A stretch of DNA of 64,000 bases from Nephrocerus scutellatus (lineage: Eukaryota; Arthropoda; Insecta; Diptera; Pipunculidae), in NCBI GenBank assembly GCA_947095585.1, contig OX352765.1:65287425-65351424 (forward strand). Direction: 5' to 3'. How positions within the stretch are numbered: the stretch's first letter is position 1; each line of letters begins with the position of its first letter. The notes below the pieces were generated by a model. The model saw nothing but the letters and a program-made list of their open reading frames with translations. It did no database searches and was not told the DNA's origin. Both the position numbers and the translations under genes were made by a program. Below are positions 1 to 10,246 of this stretch, piece by piece.

Positions 1-882
1 CATCTCTGGAATTTGTTCATAATTGCCCTTCAACAATTACCCCTTTCCTCTATCACTCAACCCGAACTCGTTCAAAAGTACATTTAAAATAAACCCTACT
101 TTTAAAACTAAGATAACAAAATATGATACTGTTCTATACTTTAGTATCATACCTACTTTTTTGCGAATACCAAAAATACGATTAAAACTAAAACATGCCT
201 TAAATATAGAAAGAAAAAAAAACCAAAAGATTATTACTACTTTGATACTTTTATTATCATACTATGTATATAAAAATTACCTTAAAACTAGGAAAAAAAA
301 AACCAAAAGATTATTACTACTTTAATACTTTTATTATCATACTATATAAAACATACCTTAAAACTAGGATAAAAAAACAAAAGATTATTACTACTTTACC
401 CCTTTTATTATCATACTATATAAAACATACCTTAAAACTAGGATAACAAAATACTATACCTATTAAATATATATAATAACGATACGCTTAAATAAATTCT
501 AATGAATAAAGTGCCCTCTCCTGTTTATACTGGTCGGAAGAAGTGGTGTTTTTTTTGATTATGTAAGCAGAACCAAACAAATTCCATCGATGGGCCTCCG
601 CGTTTCACTTGCCGGGTAGGCGGCACCCAGGAGCAGGGTCCGATGACGGGCGGAGCAGATTTTCCTGTTCTCTCCCTCCCTCCCTTCCGTGCACGTATTT
701 TTTTATGGTGAAGAAAGCAAAGGATGGTAGTGCACGAATCCACCCATTTCGGCGAGCTAAGCCTGAGCAATCAGCAAGACGTGCACCCCGAATCTCTCCA
801 TCCAATGCAGGACTTTAGCGATTTGACCATCCGATCGCAATAATAAGTCATAAACTTGTTACAAAAAAATTCATTACATAAA
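1..882 (+). mobile_element. Element A, 3' part of the 5' LTR
   Basis: This is the downstream part of a long terminal repeat that begins outside the window. Positions 1-680 match 9111-9881 and 16975-17832 almost base for base; those later stretches lie in LTRs downstream of A pol. The tRNA-Lys-type primer site starts at 883, so the LTR must end within a few bases before it. It lies entirely downstream of the LTR promoter and poly(A) signal seen in the 3' copy, so it is U5. Positions 681-882 occur only once, because both other LTR copies are cut off at 9882 and 17832. The exact last base is uncertain. Confidence 0.8.
215..450 (+). repeat. ~75-bp tandem repeat in A LTR, 3 units
   Basis: AT-rich direct repeats of about 75 bp, each starting near AAAGATTATTACTACTTT and ending near CCTTAAAACTAGG. 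Three units are visible here; the other two LTR copies have four. Confidence 0.85.
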
Positions 883-900
883 TGGCGCCCAACGTGGGGC
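883..900 (+). other. Primer binding site, tRNA-Lys type
   Basis: TGGCGCCCAACGTGGGGC is an 18-base site of the kind complementary to the 3' end of a lysine tRNA. It marks the start of minus-strand DNA synthesis and fixes the 5' LTR boundary of element A. Lysine-type primer sites are known for long-LTR gypsy elements of the Osvaldo/Ulysses type in Drosophila; that affinity is an inference. Confidence 0.85.
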
Positions 901-2424
901 ACGAGAAGATCGGACTTGTCTCTGACTTCTTGGGCTCCACACACAATTTCCGTGGAAACCCGAAGATGGTTCAGGCTTTTGTCTGGATTCTTTTGGTTCC
1001 ACATTCTTTCCCCCCTTCTTTTTTCTCCAATTATAAGTTGAAAATAGTTTAATTAAAAACAGTTCCCTAAATGGGACTGACTACTTTTGTACCTCCAGCG
1101 TGATGGATTGCGCAAGCTCATCCGGAAATGCAAGAGAACTGGTGCTCGACTGCCGGTTTCTTGACCGTTGATACTTGTGCAGTCGAATTTTTTTTTCATT
1201 CTTTGGACAGTCTTCCATCTGCCCAGAAATGTTTCTCGCTGAAACAAATTTGTTCCTTCCCAATTTTGCTTATCCAATTGAAAAGTTCGTGACCTTGTTC
1301 TTCTCGGCACTGCAGGAGTTTAGCATGCGACTGACTTCCTGACCAGAAGTAAATCGGTTCTTCTTTAAATTTCCTTACTTTTAGCGTCTGTCTGACTTCC
1401 TAACCGGGAGCGGAGCAGTTCTTCTTGGAATTGCAGTAGGATTAGAAACAGGCTAACTTATTGATAAGAGGATGACCACAATTGGAATTCATTAAAACTT
1501 CAATCTCTACTATTTCTTTCGTCTGTTTGATAAATAGATTTCTAGTTCTCGATCTAGCGAGGGTTTTCATTGACCAGGGTAACCATCTTCAAGCTGGATT
1601 GCTAACCAGATAGTGACTCGATTCCCTTTGGAACTGCAGTAGTTTAGCTTAGGGCTAGCTGTTGACCAGAAGTGAATCAGTTCTTTTTGGAATTGTAGAA
1701 AGTTTTAGCGGGGTTGATCTGGCTACTCGGTTAAACACCCTATGGTTCGATAGTCGGAAACAATTAAATTCATTTTTTTTAATTCTTTTCCCTATGAGAG
1801 GCACCCACAGTGCACTCTCGCTCCCTTTCATCGGCGTGCTCCGGAGGTGTTACTTGGAATTGAGGAGGACCCCGAAGGAAATTTGAAAGTTATATACTGG
1901 TACTTTGTCTTAGAGTTTAGCACCTAATTGGTACTTTTAAGATTGTATAGTTAAGATTTAGTATGATTATTCAAAAGTTATTAATTAGAAACAAGGTGTT
2001 AATATCGATTTATCTTAGAGATTTTAGCCATTTCGTCTTGTTGTAGTAGTACTAAAGATCAGTACCAGCTCTAGTCATAAATTTATGAGTGATTTTTTTT
2101 TTGAGAGAAAAAAAAGGCGTACTGAAACTTTGTTCAGTTGCTGTTGTTGCTGGATAGGCGGCTTTAAACAGTTCAATTTTTTTATTATTACTGATTCAAA
2201 AGGATCCGACGTTTTTTTTTGTACCTCGATGCTTAGTAACAATTATCGAATTTTAAGAATAATCTTTTAAAAGCATACGACGTTTCTTCGTATATCTACA
2301 CTTGTCTCATTGAATTCTCAACCCAATCGAATAGTCATTCAAATACATACGACTATTCCTATTATCATTGTATCTTGCTAAATTGAATTTTTTCCCTGAT
2401 TCGATCGATTTGTCCATTATCAGT
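901..2424 (+). other. Element A untranslated leader
   Basis: About 1.5 kb between the primer site and the first plausible gag-region start codon. It has no convincing ORF; the short open frames are AT-rich and lack domains. It contains the ~60-bp degenerate repeats listed separately. A packaging signal would be expected here, but none can be recognised by eye. Confidence 0.55.
1299..1730 (+). repeat. Degenerate ~60-bp tandem repeats in A leader
   Basis: Repeats begin near 1299, 1357, 1418, 1620 and 1679. Each starts with a form of GTTCTTCTTGGAATTGCAGTA followed by a TTTAGC block; several then have CTGACTTCCTGACCAGAAGT. The units are imperfect and the spacing between the third and fourth is longer, so this is an old array. 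Confidence 0.6.
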
Positions 2425-2883
2425 ATGGCTGTAAGCCGTAGCTTGGACGGTCCCAAGAATACCAACTTGCCTGGTGAACTTCTCGTCTCTGAGTCTCGAA
2501 TTTGTACGTTGTGTCAGATAGAGATCAATGGTAGCGCAGAAAGTGTGATCACCACATGCAATCACACGTTTCATAAATACTGCCTCGCTGAAGTACTAAA
2601 AAGTTCTGAGTTCTGCCCGCAGTGTAATCTGCCATGCTCGTTGAATTCTCTGCGTCCGTGGGTTATCTCACATCGTTCAGGAGTCGTTAGTGATAACGAA
2701 ATATCTAAAGACACGAGTTCATATAACACGCGTTTTAGATCTCAAAGGAAACCTCCTGTACGACTTCAGCAAGGAGCACAAAAGGAGAAGCCAGCGGGAA
2801 ACCTACTTTCATATGAATGCTCTGTGCAGAATCCCGAAGCCGTAATCAATTCTGACAACCGTTCTAGGCTCTCGCCTCTGTGA
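2425..2883 (+). CDS. RING-H2 finger ORF upstream of A gag
   Basis: The frame is open from 2368. The ATG at 2425 gives 152 residues and is a better start than the AT-rich upstream one. Counting from the upstream Met, C46, C49, C64, H66, H69, C72, C83 and C86 fit the C-x2-C...C-x-H-x2-H-x2-C...C-x2-C pattern of a RING-H2 zinc finger. Such domains usually recruit E2 enzymes for ubiquitin transfer; that activity here is inference. The rest is basic and serine-rich. The ORF stops at 2883, where the gag frame (+1 relative to it) has been open since about 2850. It could be a separate accessory protein or the N-terminus of gag split by one indel. It sits between the primer site and gag of element A, so it belongs to the transposon rather than to a host gene. 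Confidence 0.7.
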   Translation: MAVSRSLDGPKNTNLPGELLVSESRICTLCQIEINGSAESVITTCNHTFHKYCLAEVLKSSEFCPQCNLPCSLNSLRPWVISHRSGVVSDNEISKDTSSYNTRFRSQRKPPVRLQQGAQKEKPAGNLLSYECSVQNPEAVINSDNRSRLSPL

Positions 2884-2908
2884 TTCGATTGGTCAGATCC
2901 AAGAGAAC

Positions 2909-3970
2909 ATGCTGCAACAAATGTCACAAAATCTTTCGCAGTTGATTGAGTCCAATGTGGAACGATGCTTTAGCAATTTAAGATTGCAGGAGACTGAACC
3001 GATAGCTCCAGTAGCACCCGCAAATACGCCGAACGTAGAGAATATACATTGGCCGTGTGATATGCCTTTTGAACAAAGAGAGCCGCATGCCTCAGATTCC
3101 CTTCCAATTCGCCATTCTCAACTAAACGTTACCACTGCGGTGAAAGTGGCTAACATTATTTTGAGTTGGCGCCTTCAATTTGATGGTTCGTCCGAAGGAT
3201 TAGCCGTTGATAATTTCATTTATCAAGTCCATTCGTTAACACGACAAAGCCTGGACGGAAATTTTGCGTTGCTTTGCAGAAATGCACATGTCTTGTTTAA
3301 AGGTAGATTTCACCGATCCCAACCGTATTTTGCGTGGGATGACTTGGTCGATCGGTTGCGGCAACAGTACAAAGATAGTCGAACCGATTACGATATTCGC
3401 GAAGCTATTCGTTGTCGAAAGCAAAGAGATAAAGAGTGCTTTGATGATTTCTATGAGTCGATTGACCAATTAACCGACCGGCTACGATCACCCAACGCTG
3501 AATCCGATTTGGTGGAAATCCTGATAAGAAATCTCCGACCGGACGTACGACACGAGATGCTCCATTTGGACCTGTCATCCGTTTCCTCGCTGCGCAAAGC
3601 TGTTCAAAGACGAGAGCGATTTTTGAATGAGGTATTTCGTCATTTTCCACCGGTAAGACCGACGTATCCTCGACGTCAAGTTGCTGAGTTGTTCCCGGAT
3701 GGTGTAAAAGTCAATGATACCTTTACCACTCCTTCAAGTTCGAGGCCGACTTGGCCTAGTAGAGTAGAAAATTGTGCACTTTCCAAGGTAGTTTGTGGGA
3801 ACTGCCATACCGAGGGTCACAGTTTTGACGTGTGTCTTGAGCCGCGCCAAATCTTCTGCTATGGTTGTGGTGCACCGAATACCTACAAACCGAACTGTAG
3901 GCATTGTACCCAACAGGGAAACGTGCCGAGGGGTGTGAACAAACCCACCAGTTCACACCCTCGTCATTAG
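2909..3970 (+). CDS. gag: Element A Gag (capsid and zinc knuckles)
   Basis: A 353-residue ORF from the ATG at 2909; the frame is open back to about 2850. A retrotransposon capsid-type region of roughly residues 85-250 is rich in acidic and aromatic helices, including QQYKDSRTDYDIREAI. Near the C-terminus lies a CCHC knuckle, CGNCHTEGHSFDVC. A second, CYGCGAPNTYKPNC, has Thr where His is expected. The protein should form the particle and bind element RNA. The stop at 3968-3970 overlaps pol, which lies in the -1 frame, and a slippery site with a stem-loop is placed 50 bases before the stop. No internal stop is visible, so this gag looks intact. The relation to the RING ORF upstream is unresolved. 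Confidence 0.82.
   Translation: MLQQMSQNLSQLIESNVERCFSNLRLQETEPIAPVAPANTPNVENIHWPCDMPFEQREPHASDSLPIRHSQLNVTTAVKVANIILSWRLQFDGSSEGLAVDNFIYQVHSLTRQSLDGNFALLCRNAHVLFKGRFHRSQPYFAWDDLVDRLRQQYKDSRTDYDIREAIRCRKQRDKECFDDFYESIDQLTDRLRSPNAESDLVEILIRNLRPDVRHEMLHLDLSSVSSLRKAVQRRERFLNEVFRHFPPVRPTYPRRQVAELFPDGVKVNDTFTTPSSSRPTWPSRVENCALSKVVCGNCHTEGHSFDVCLEPRQIFCYGCGAPNTYKPNCRHCTQQGNVPRGVNKPTSSHPRH
3916..3962 (+). promoter_or_regulatory. Programmed -1 frameshift signal, gag to pol
   Basis: The heptamer GGGAAAC (3916-3922) lies in the gag frame as G GGA AAC, the X XXY YYZ phase needed for -1 slippage. A 5-base spacer follows. Then GAGGGGTGTGAAC (3928-3940) pairs with GTTCACACCCTC (3951-3962), leaving one bulged G and a 10-base loop. 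Pol is open in the -1 frame from this point. Heptamer, spacing and stem match known -1 frameshift signals; function is inferred. The second A pol copy lacks this site because its gag was replaced. Confidence 0.8.
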
Positions 3971-6900
3971 TAAGCCCCCCCAAGTTGGACGAAGCTGGTA
4001 AGCAGGAACTTGTAACACCCAAGGTGCGCCTTATGCGAAAAGAACAACCAGACCTGGACGACGATACATCGAAGGTTGAGACCAAGCGAAATTTATATCC
4101 ACTCAGACCGTATCACCTTCGCGTTAAGGAATATAATGTAGCACGAGAAAAAAATTTTCACTGTGTCGATTCGATCGTAAAAACCAAACCTAGTAGATCC
4201 TCCAACAGGATAAAACAGTTTTGGAAAGGGGTTCGAAAAAGTCGCAAGTTGCTGATAAGCACTATCTTTGTACAACCTAATGATGTTCGACCATACGCTT
4301 CTGTAAAATTACTGGGCCAGGAGATTTTGGGACTGTTGGACAGCGGTGCGTCCATTAGTTGTATCGGTGGATCTCTGGCCACGGAAGTACTCGATAGCGA
4401 CGTTAAATTGAAACGTTTCACATCTCCCATCAAAACAGCTGATGGTATCTCTCAAAATGTTTTTGGTTACGTTGATGCCGACTTTGAATTTCGTGGAACG
4501 ATGCAGCGACTTCGATTGTATGTCGTTCCTTCACTTTCGCAAAACCTATACCTAGGTATAGATTTTTGGAAGTCATTTAAAATAGCCCCTGAGATCGTGT
4601 CGGAAATTACCGAAGCCAACGTAGTTAATAACGTTGGGAACAGCCCCGATTTATCCAGCTTCCAAGAAGAAAGATTGACAGCCGTAAAGAAGTTATTCCC
4701 GTCATTTGAAGATGAAGGCCTTGGCAAGACTTCATTGGTGGAACACGTCATCGATACAGGCAATTCTAAAGCTATTAAACAACGTCACTATCCCGTCTCG
4801 CCAGCCATTGAGAAACTAATTTTTGGGGAACTAGATCGTATGCTAGCGCTAGAAATAACAGAGGAATCGCAAAGTTCCTGGAGCTCTCCAGTGGTCCTGG
4901 TCCGCAAGCCAGTAAAAGTTCGACTGTGCCTTGACTCCCGAAAGCTGAACGCCGTTACTGTTACTGATGCCTATCCGCTCCCGCATATACAGGGAATATT
5001 GAGATGGATACCACGTGCCGAGTTTATTTCAAGTCTCGATCTAAAGGATGCCTTCTGGCAGATCCCCCTAGAGGCGACTTCTCGAGAGAAAACCGCCTTT
5101 TCATTGTACCATTTCAAAGTTATGCCTTTTGGACTTTGTAACGCACCTCAAACTATGTGCCGCTTAATGGACAAGGTCATTCCTGCGGAGTTACACGGAA
5201 AAGTTTTCGTCTACCTTGACGATTGGTTAGTCATTACTGAAGACTTCGACTCTCATGTAGAAATTCTTCGGAAGGTTGCGGGACACATCCGACGCGCTGG
5301 GTTAACCTTGAATATATCGAAAAGCAAATTCTGCCTCCGAGAGGTCAAATATCTCGGACACATTATTGGGAACGGTGGATTGAGAACAGATCCTGATAAA
5401 GTGAAAGCGATCGGGGAATACCCAGTTCCATCTACGGTGCGCCAACTTCGCCGGTTCCTCGGAATGGCAGGGTGGTATAGAAAGTTCGTACCAAATTTTG
5501 CATCAATTTGTACACCCCTAAGAGATCTTCTAAAGAAGTCAAGAGGTTTACAGTGGAACAATAACGCGCAGTTGTCTTTCGAAGAGTTGAAGGCTAAGTT
5601 AACTTCGTCACCAGTGTTGTACACTCCAAACTTTGAGAAACCCTTCATGATCCAATGCGACGCTAGTCAATCCGGAGTCGGAAGCGTGCTTGTTCAAACT
5701 ATCGAGGATGGTTCGGAAGTGCCAATCGCTTACTGGTCGCAAAAGCTTAATAAGGCACAACGCAATTACAGCGTTACAGAACAAGAGTGTCTTGCTGCCG
5801 TGCTTAGAATCAAGCATTTCCGACCGTTTGTTGAAGGACTCGAGTTTACTGTCATAACAGACCATGCTTCGTTACAATGGCTCATGCGTCAAACAGATCT
5901 TAGCGGAAGATTGGGTCGATGGGCTTTAAAGCTGCAAGGCTTCCAATTTGCAATTCGGCATCGGAAGGGCACTGAGAACAAAGTTCCAGACGCCTTATCC
6001 AGAGTTTTTGAAGATGAGGTAGCAGCCTTAGAGATTCTGCCACCAGAAATCGATCTGTCCTCCCCAGAATTCTCCTCGGTGGAATATGAACAATTAAAAC
6101 AACAGGTTAACGAAAATCGCAATCGACTTCCTGACTTAAAGGTCATCGATCGATATCTATATAAACGCACCGAGTTCTATAGCGGAGATGAAGTACAAAA
6201 ACAGTCTGCGTGGAAACTTTGGGTTCCCAAAGGTCTCACTTCTCAAGTGGTACAACAAGCACACGATTCGGTAACGTCCTCGCATGGTGGAATTAACAAA
6301 ACCTTTCAACGGATCAAATGTAATTTCTATTGGCCACGCATGTTTGCCCAAGTGCGAGACTACGTTCTGAACTGTGAAGTCTGTAAAACTACCAAGCACC
6401 CAAACGTTTCGTTAAAACCGCTTATGGGTCGTCAGAATGCTTCAACAAGACTTTTCCAACGCCTCTTCATGGACCTTATAGGGCCATTTCCGAGATCGAA
6501 GTCCAGACACATTGGATTACTGATTGTGTTAGATCATTTCACCAAGTTTCATTTTTTATTACCGCTAAAAAAAACTTGTGGCGAAACCCATCAGTGAATA
6601 CTTGCGAGACTACATTTTTCCTACATTTAGAGTGCCTGAGACAATTGTCACCGACAACAGGGTACAATTTAAAAGCACAATCTTCAATCAACTCTTAACC
6701 ACGTATGGCATTGAGCATGTATATACGGCACTTTATTCGCCACAGGCGAATGCCTCTGAGCGCGTTAACAGATCGATTATTGCTGCTATTCGGGCTTCCA
6801 TCAGTAAAGACCAATCTGAATGGGACGTGAATCTCTGCCATATCAGCTGTTCCCTACGAAGCTCAGTGCATACCGCTACCGGATTCTCTCCATATTTCTT

Positions 6901-7288
6901 GACCTTCGGCCAGAATATGGTAGTACACGGTGAGAGCTATAAACTGTTGCGTAACCTGAATATGCTGGATCCGCCGGATACCTTTGTATTTCATGAAGAT
7001 GGGTTAGGGCAAATTCGAGCGAAAGCCAAGCAAAATATGCGGAACGCATACTTAGTAAATGAACGGGCTTACAATACTCGGGCAAGGCATACAGATTTTC
7101 GAGTGGGCCAAGAAATATACCGTCGTAATTTTGTTCAAAGCAACTGGGAAAAGGGGTTTAACGCCAAATTAGCCTCCACTTTCGTTAAAGCACGTATCAG
7201 AGAAAATCTAGGAAGCTGCTATTATGTCCTAGAAGATCTGCAAGGCAAAGCAATAGGTACATTTCATGCTAAAGACCTAAGACAGTGA
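3919..7288 (+). pseudogene. pol: Element A Pol (PR-RT-RNaseH-IN), copy 1
   Basis: Pol is read in the -1 frame of gag. In order: aspartic protease with DSGAS at nt 4339; reverse transcriptase with YLDD at 5212-5223; RNase H with CDASQSGVG near 5656; integrase zinc finger (H near 6262, C pair near 6380); integrase core with FMDLIG near 6469, VTDNRVQF near 6646 and SERVNRS near 6753. This order (RT before IN) is gypsy type. Two lesions are visible. A 15-base in-frame deletion at about 5104 removes five residues just before the MPFG block of RT, relative to copy 2. A +1 shift at the eight-A run (6567-6574) ends the first frame at 6597; the rest of integrase continues in the next frame from 6578 to 7288. 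No env-like ORF follows. Confidence 0.9.
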
Positions 7289-8144
7289 TTCTTCCTGGTA
7301 GTAATGGCCGCCTTTTCAGCCTTCTCGTTGACTTAAAGAAGCACCTTAAAAAATTTTTTAGTGGCGATATTTTTGCGCAGCACCCTATTTCTTGGGCCTG
7401 AGACAGAATCGCATGCCAACGATTGAGCACAAAAAATTGCGATGTATGGAATGTTTTTGGTTGCATACCGTTTGTCACTAAAAATTCCAGTGCAGGAAAT
7501 GTGCCGCAAAAACATGCGAGGTGCACATACTTTGGTGACAAACCGGTTTGCAACCCAACATTCCATTTGTCTACACATATTTAGGCATAATGTACGATCC
7601 CAATAGGGCATACACACACATACATAGGCTAGCATCACTTAACAACGAAGCTGTTGACTGAGACATGAAGAACCGAAAAGGCAGTCGAATTCACAACTCG
7701 CTTAGGTCGGTCGCCTTTTGTCTTCAGACGGAAAAAAAAAGTTTTGCTCGACTGATCCGTAGCGTAGCACAGCGTGAGCTTGTGCGCGTTTTCTTTTTCT
7801 ACTCAAATTTGATTTGACCGGCTGGAGAAAAATTATCGTAAAACAAATAAAAACTACTGTTTTTTTTTGTGGTGTTCTGTTGAATAAAAAAAAAATAAAA
7901 AGTACGCAATTCCGTTTGTGTTTTTTTAAGCGGCATGATGATAATTTTTTTTAAAGCCATCTTTTAAAAGATGGCTGTAAACTTATTCTTAAAAGAAGAC
8001 TTCGAGTCAAATAAACTCGAATGCTGCTGCTAAGTGATTCAAGTGATTTCATGTATTTTTAATACTTTCGCAACGATTGTAAATTGAAAAGTTCTCTTCC
8101 AGGAATAGTCGTTTTAACATTTGGCTATACATGTTCGTCGAATC

Positions 8145-8219
8145 TATAAAAGGAACGGAAATCATTCAAGGGCCGGAGCTATTCTTCATCTTCGCAAACA
8201 ACACGTGGATATCAATAAA
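8145..8219 (+). promoter_or_regulatory. A LTR core promoter and poly(A) signal
   Basis: CTATAAAAGGAACGG holds a TATA box at 8145-8150. TCATTC, an arthropod initiator-like match, follows at 8162-8167. AATAAA is at 8214-8219, followed by an A-rich tract. The arrangement implies transcription starting near 8165 and a short R region. The same signals occur at about 16003-16078. Confidence 0.6.
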
Positions 8220-8453
8220 GAAAAAAAAAAGAATCTCAATGCCCTCCGTTCTGAATCTTAAAAAAAAAATGTCTAAAATGTGCAGCATTGTGAAATAATT
8301 TTTTTGAGAATAAGTTCACTATTCATTGGATGAACAATTGAGTGCATATTTGTAATAGACGTACAGAGCAGAAATCCCTAGTACCGGATACCGTTGTTAA
8401 TATTCGTGGCTGTGTGTGATGTAGTTGGGTGCGTGAAGACGCGAGAAAAGAAA

Positions 8454-8585
8454 ATGGCCGACGCCTACCCCACGCTAGTCGACTCAAGTCTTACTGCTCC
8501 GAAAAAAATAAAGCTATGTAAAGATCTACAAATCCAACTAGCATTAGTGCGTTTACTAGATAAATTGAAGCCCGAGAGCGACTAA
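8454..8585 (+). CDS. 43-residue ORF in A LTR (U5), copy 1
   Basis: The ATG is in a good context (AGAAAATGG) and the frame is open for 43 codons, with a lysine- and leucine-rich C-terminal half. The identical peptide is encoded at 16320-16451, although bases just upstream differ between the two copies. No family is recognised. It lies in the transcribed leader part of the LTR and could be an upstream ORF or captured host sequence. Two recently duplicated copies are weak evidence for selection. Confidence 0.3.
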   Translation: MADAYPTLVDSSLTAPKKIKLCKDLQIQLALVRLLDKLKPESD

Positions 8586-9329
8586 GTTCAATTTCGGCCT
8601 AATATTAATCGAACTGAAAATTGAAAATTTGATACCCTCAGTTACGACATTTTAATCGTTCGTGTGAGACGCCAGCCCAGAAATATGGCCGAAGCTTGAC
8701 CCATAGCATCTTCATCGAAGTCCGCCGAGGATCCTGCACAGAGACGCTTAGTTGCATCATATTCGTTTTTTTTTGGTTATGGTTCCTTATTAACGATAGT
8801 GTCATAAAGAAAAAAAAAAGAAATAAAAGGACCTTCCCTGGTTCGTTTGAAAACGTTAGGGTTTTGTGTAGTGACTAAACGAGAGAGAGGCAGAGGGAAA
8901 GAGTAAGGATAGAAGACAGGATCTTTCCTTTCAATGACCCTTTGGGACAAATCCCATCATTTACATTAACCCCCGTTTGTTTCACAAACCGTCGTCGTCG
9001 TCAGCGCTGTCGAGGAGGATGGTGTTTGGATTCAGGGGTAAGTGGATTTTAGTACTTTTTTTTTTCCTCAACCGGACATGGTTACCATCACCTGGGTACC
9101 TTTTTTGTTCATCTCTGGAATTTGTTCATAATTGCCCTTCAACAATTACCCCTTTCCTCTATCACTCAACCCGAACTCGTTCAAAAGTACATTTAAAATA
9201 AACCCTACTTTTAAAACTAAGATAACAAAATATGATACTGTTCTATACTTTAGTATCATACCTACTTTTTTGCGAATACCAAAAATACGATTAAAACTAA
9301 AACATGCCTTAAATATAGAAAGAAAAAAA

Positions 9330-9650
9330 AACCAAAAGATTATTACTACTTTGATACTTTTATTATCATACTATGTATATAAAAATTACCTTAAAACTAG
9401 GAAAAAAAAAACCAAAAGATTATTACTACTTTAATACTTTTATTATCATACTATATAAAACATACCTTAAAACTAGGATAAAAAAACAAAAGATTATTAC
9501 TACTTTACCCCTTTTATTATCATACTATATAAAACATACCTTAAAACTAGGATTAAAAGATTAAAAAAAAAAAAAAGATTATTACTACTTTATTACTTTT
9601 ATTATCATACTATATAAAACATACCTTAAAACTAGGATAACAAAATACTA
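9330..9650 (+). repeat. ~75-bp tandem repeat in A LTR, 4 units
   Basis: The same AT-rich ~75-bp repeat as at 215-450, here with one extra unit. Unit starts lie near 9338, 9417, 9491 and 9570. Confidence 0.85.
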
Positions 9651-9882
9651 TACCTATTAAATATATATAATAACGATGCGCTTAAATAAATTCTACTGAA
9701 TAAAGTGCCCTCTCCTGTTTATACTGGTCGGAAAGAAGTGGTGTTTTTTTTGATTATGTAAGCAGAACCAAACAAATTCCATCGATGGGCCTCCGCGTTT
9801 CACTTGCCGGGTAGGCGGCACACAGGAGCAGGGTCCGATGACGGGCGGAGCAGATTTTCCTGTTCTCTCCCTCCCTCCCTTC

Positions 9883-10059
9883 GATTCTGGCTTGAGCTTT
9901 CCTGTTCTTTGCTTCATCTGTTTCAGCATTTGTTCCAGTTTCAATACAATTATTGTAATCATTCAATTCAAGTAAATTTTTAATTGAAAATTGCCATGTA
10001 TGGTAATTCTCACTACCACGCAATTTTTCAACGCCGTTCCAACCACCATCGTTCGCCAT
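9883..10059 (-). pseudogene. Copia-type gag, N-terminal fragment
   Basis: Reading leftward from the ATG at 10059, about 57 codons match the start of the copia gag also present at 24503, 31286 and 39427; the protein begins MANDGGWNGVEKLRG. It is cut at the junction with A LTR sequence at about 9882, where the frame runs on into antisense LTR until 9754. This copy has CAA where the later copies have a stop shortly before the breakpoint. Confidence 0.75.
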
Positions 10060-10246
10060 TTTGCAACTATATTTTAATTAATTTGGAATCGACGAACAAT
10101 TCACCTTTTTTTTATTATTTTAATTAATTTATCGCGACAAACACGAATTTCATTTAATTTATCGTGACTAACACGAATTTCAATTAATTTCGACTTGTAA
10201 CAAAGAAAACAATTTCAAACAAAATTTTTGCGTCTCTCTGGCTCCA

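Larger units (their letters stand above)
7289..9882 (+). mobile_element. Element A 3' region and truncated 3' LTR, copy 1
   Basis: The stretch after pol contains the 3' LTR, because its distal part (9111-9881) equals the 5' LTR part at 1-680. The upstream edge of the LTR was not found; no clear polypurine tract followed by TG could be placed between 7289 and 7800. A TATA box at 8145-8150 and AATAAA at 8214-8219 define U3, a short R and a U5 of at least 1.6 kb. The LTR stops abruptly at about 9882, where copia sequence begins; the same junction recurs at 17832. Positions 7289-9110 and 15147-16974 are near identical. Confidence 0.75.

Noticed and set aside
525..1004. Several 60-80-codon ORFs on both strands in the A LTR and leader
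   Set aside because: No domain, overlapping in several frames, and not preserved in the other LTR copies.
2425..2883. Host RING-finger gene
   Set aside because: It lies between a retroelement primer site and gag in the same orientation with overlapping frames, so it belongs to element A.
6567..6574. Programmed frameshift at the eight-A run in integrase
   Set aside because: The needed shift is +1, not the -1 typical of A-rich slippery sites, and it would lie inside the integrase domain; an indel is simpler.
7289..7800. Envelope gene downstream of A pol
   Set aside because: No ORF of useful size on the plus strand, no signal peptide or membrane segment; element A lacks env here.
9754..9962. 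Minus-strand ORF continuing copia gag into A LTR
   Set aside because: Only the first part is real copia gag; the rest is antisense LTR sequence open by chance.
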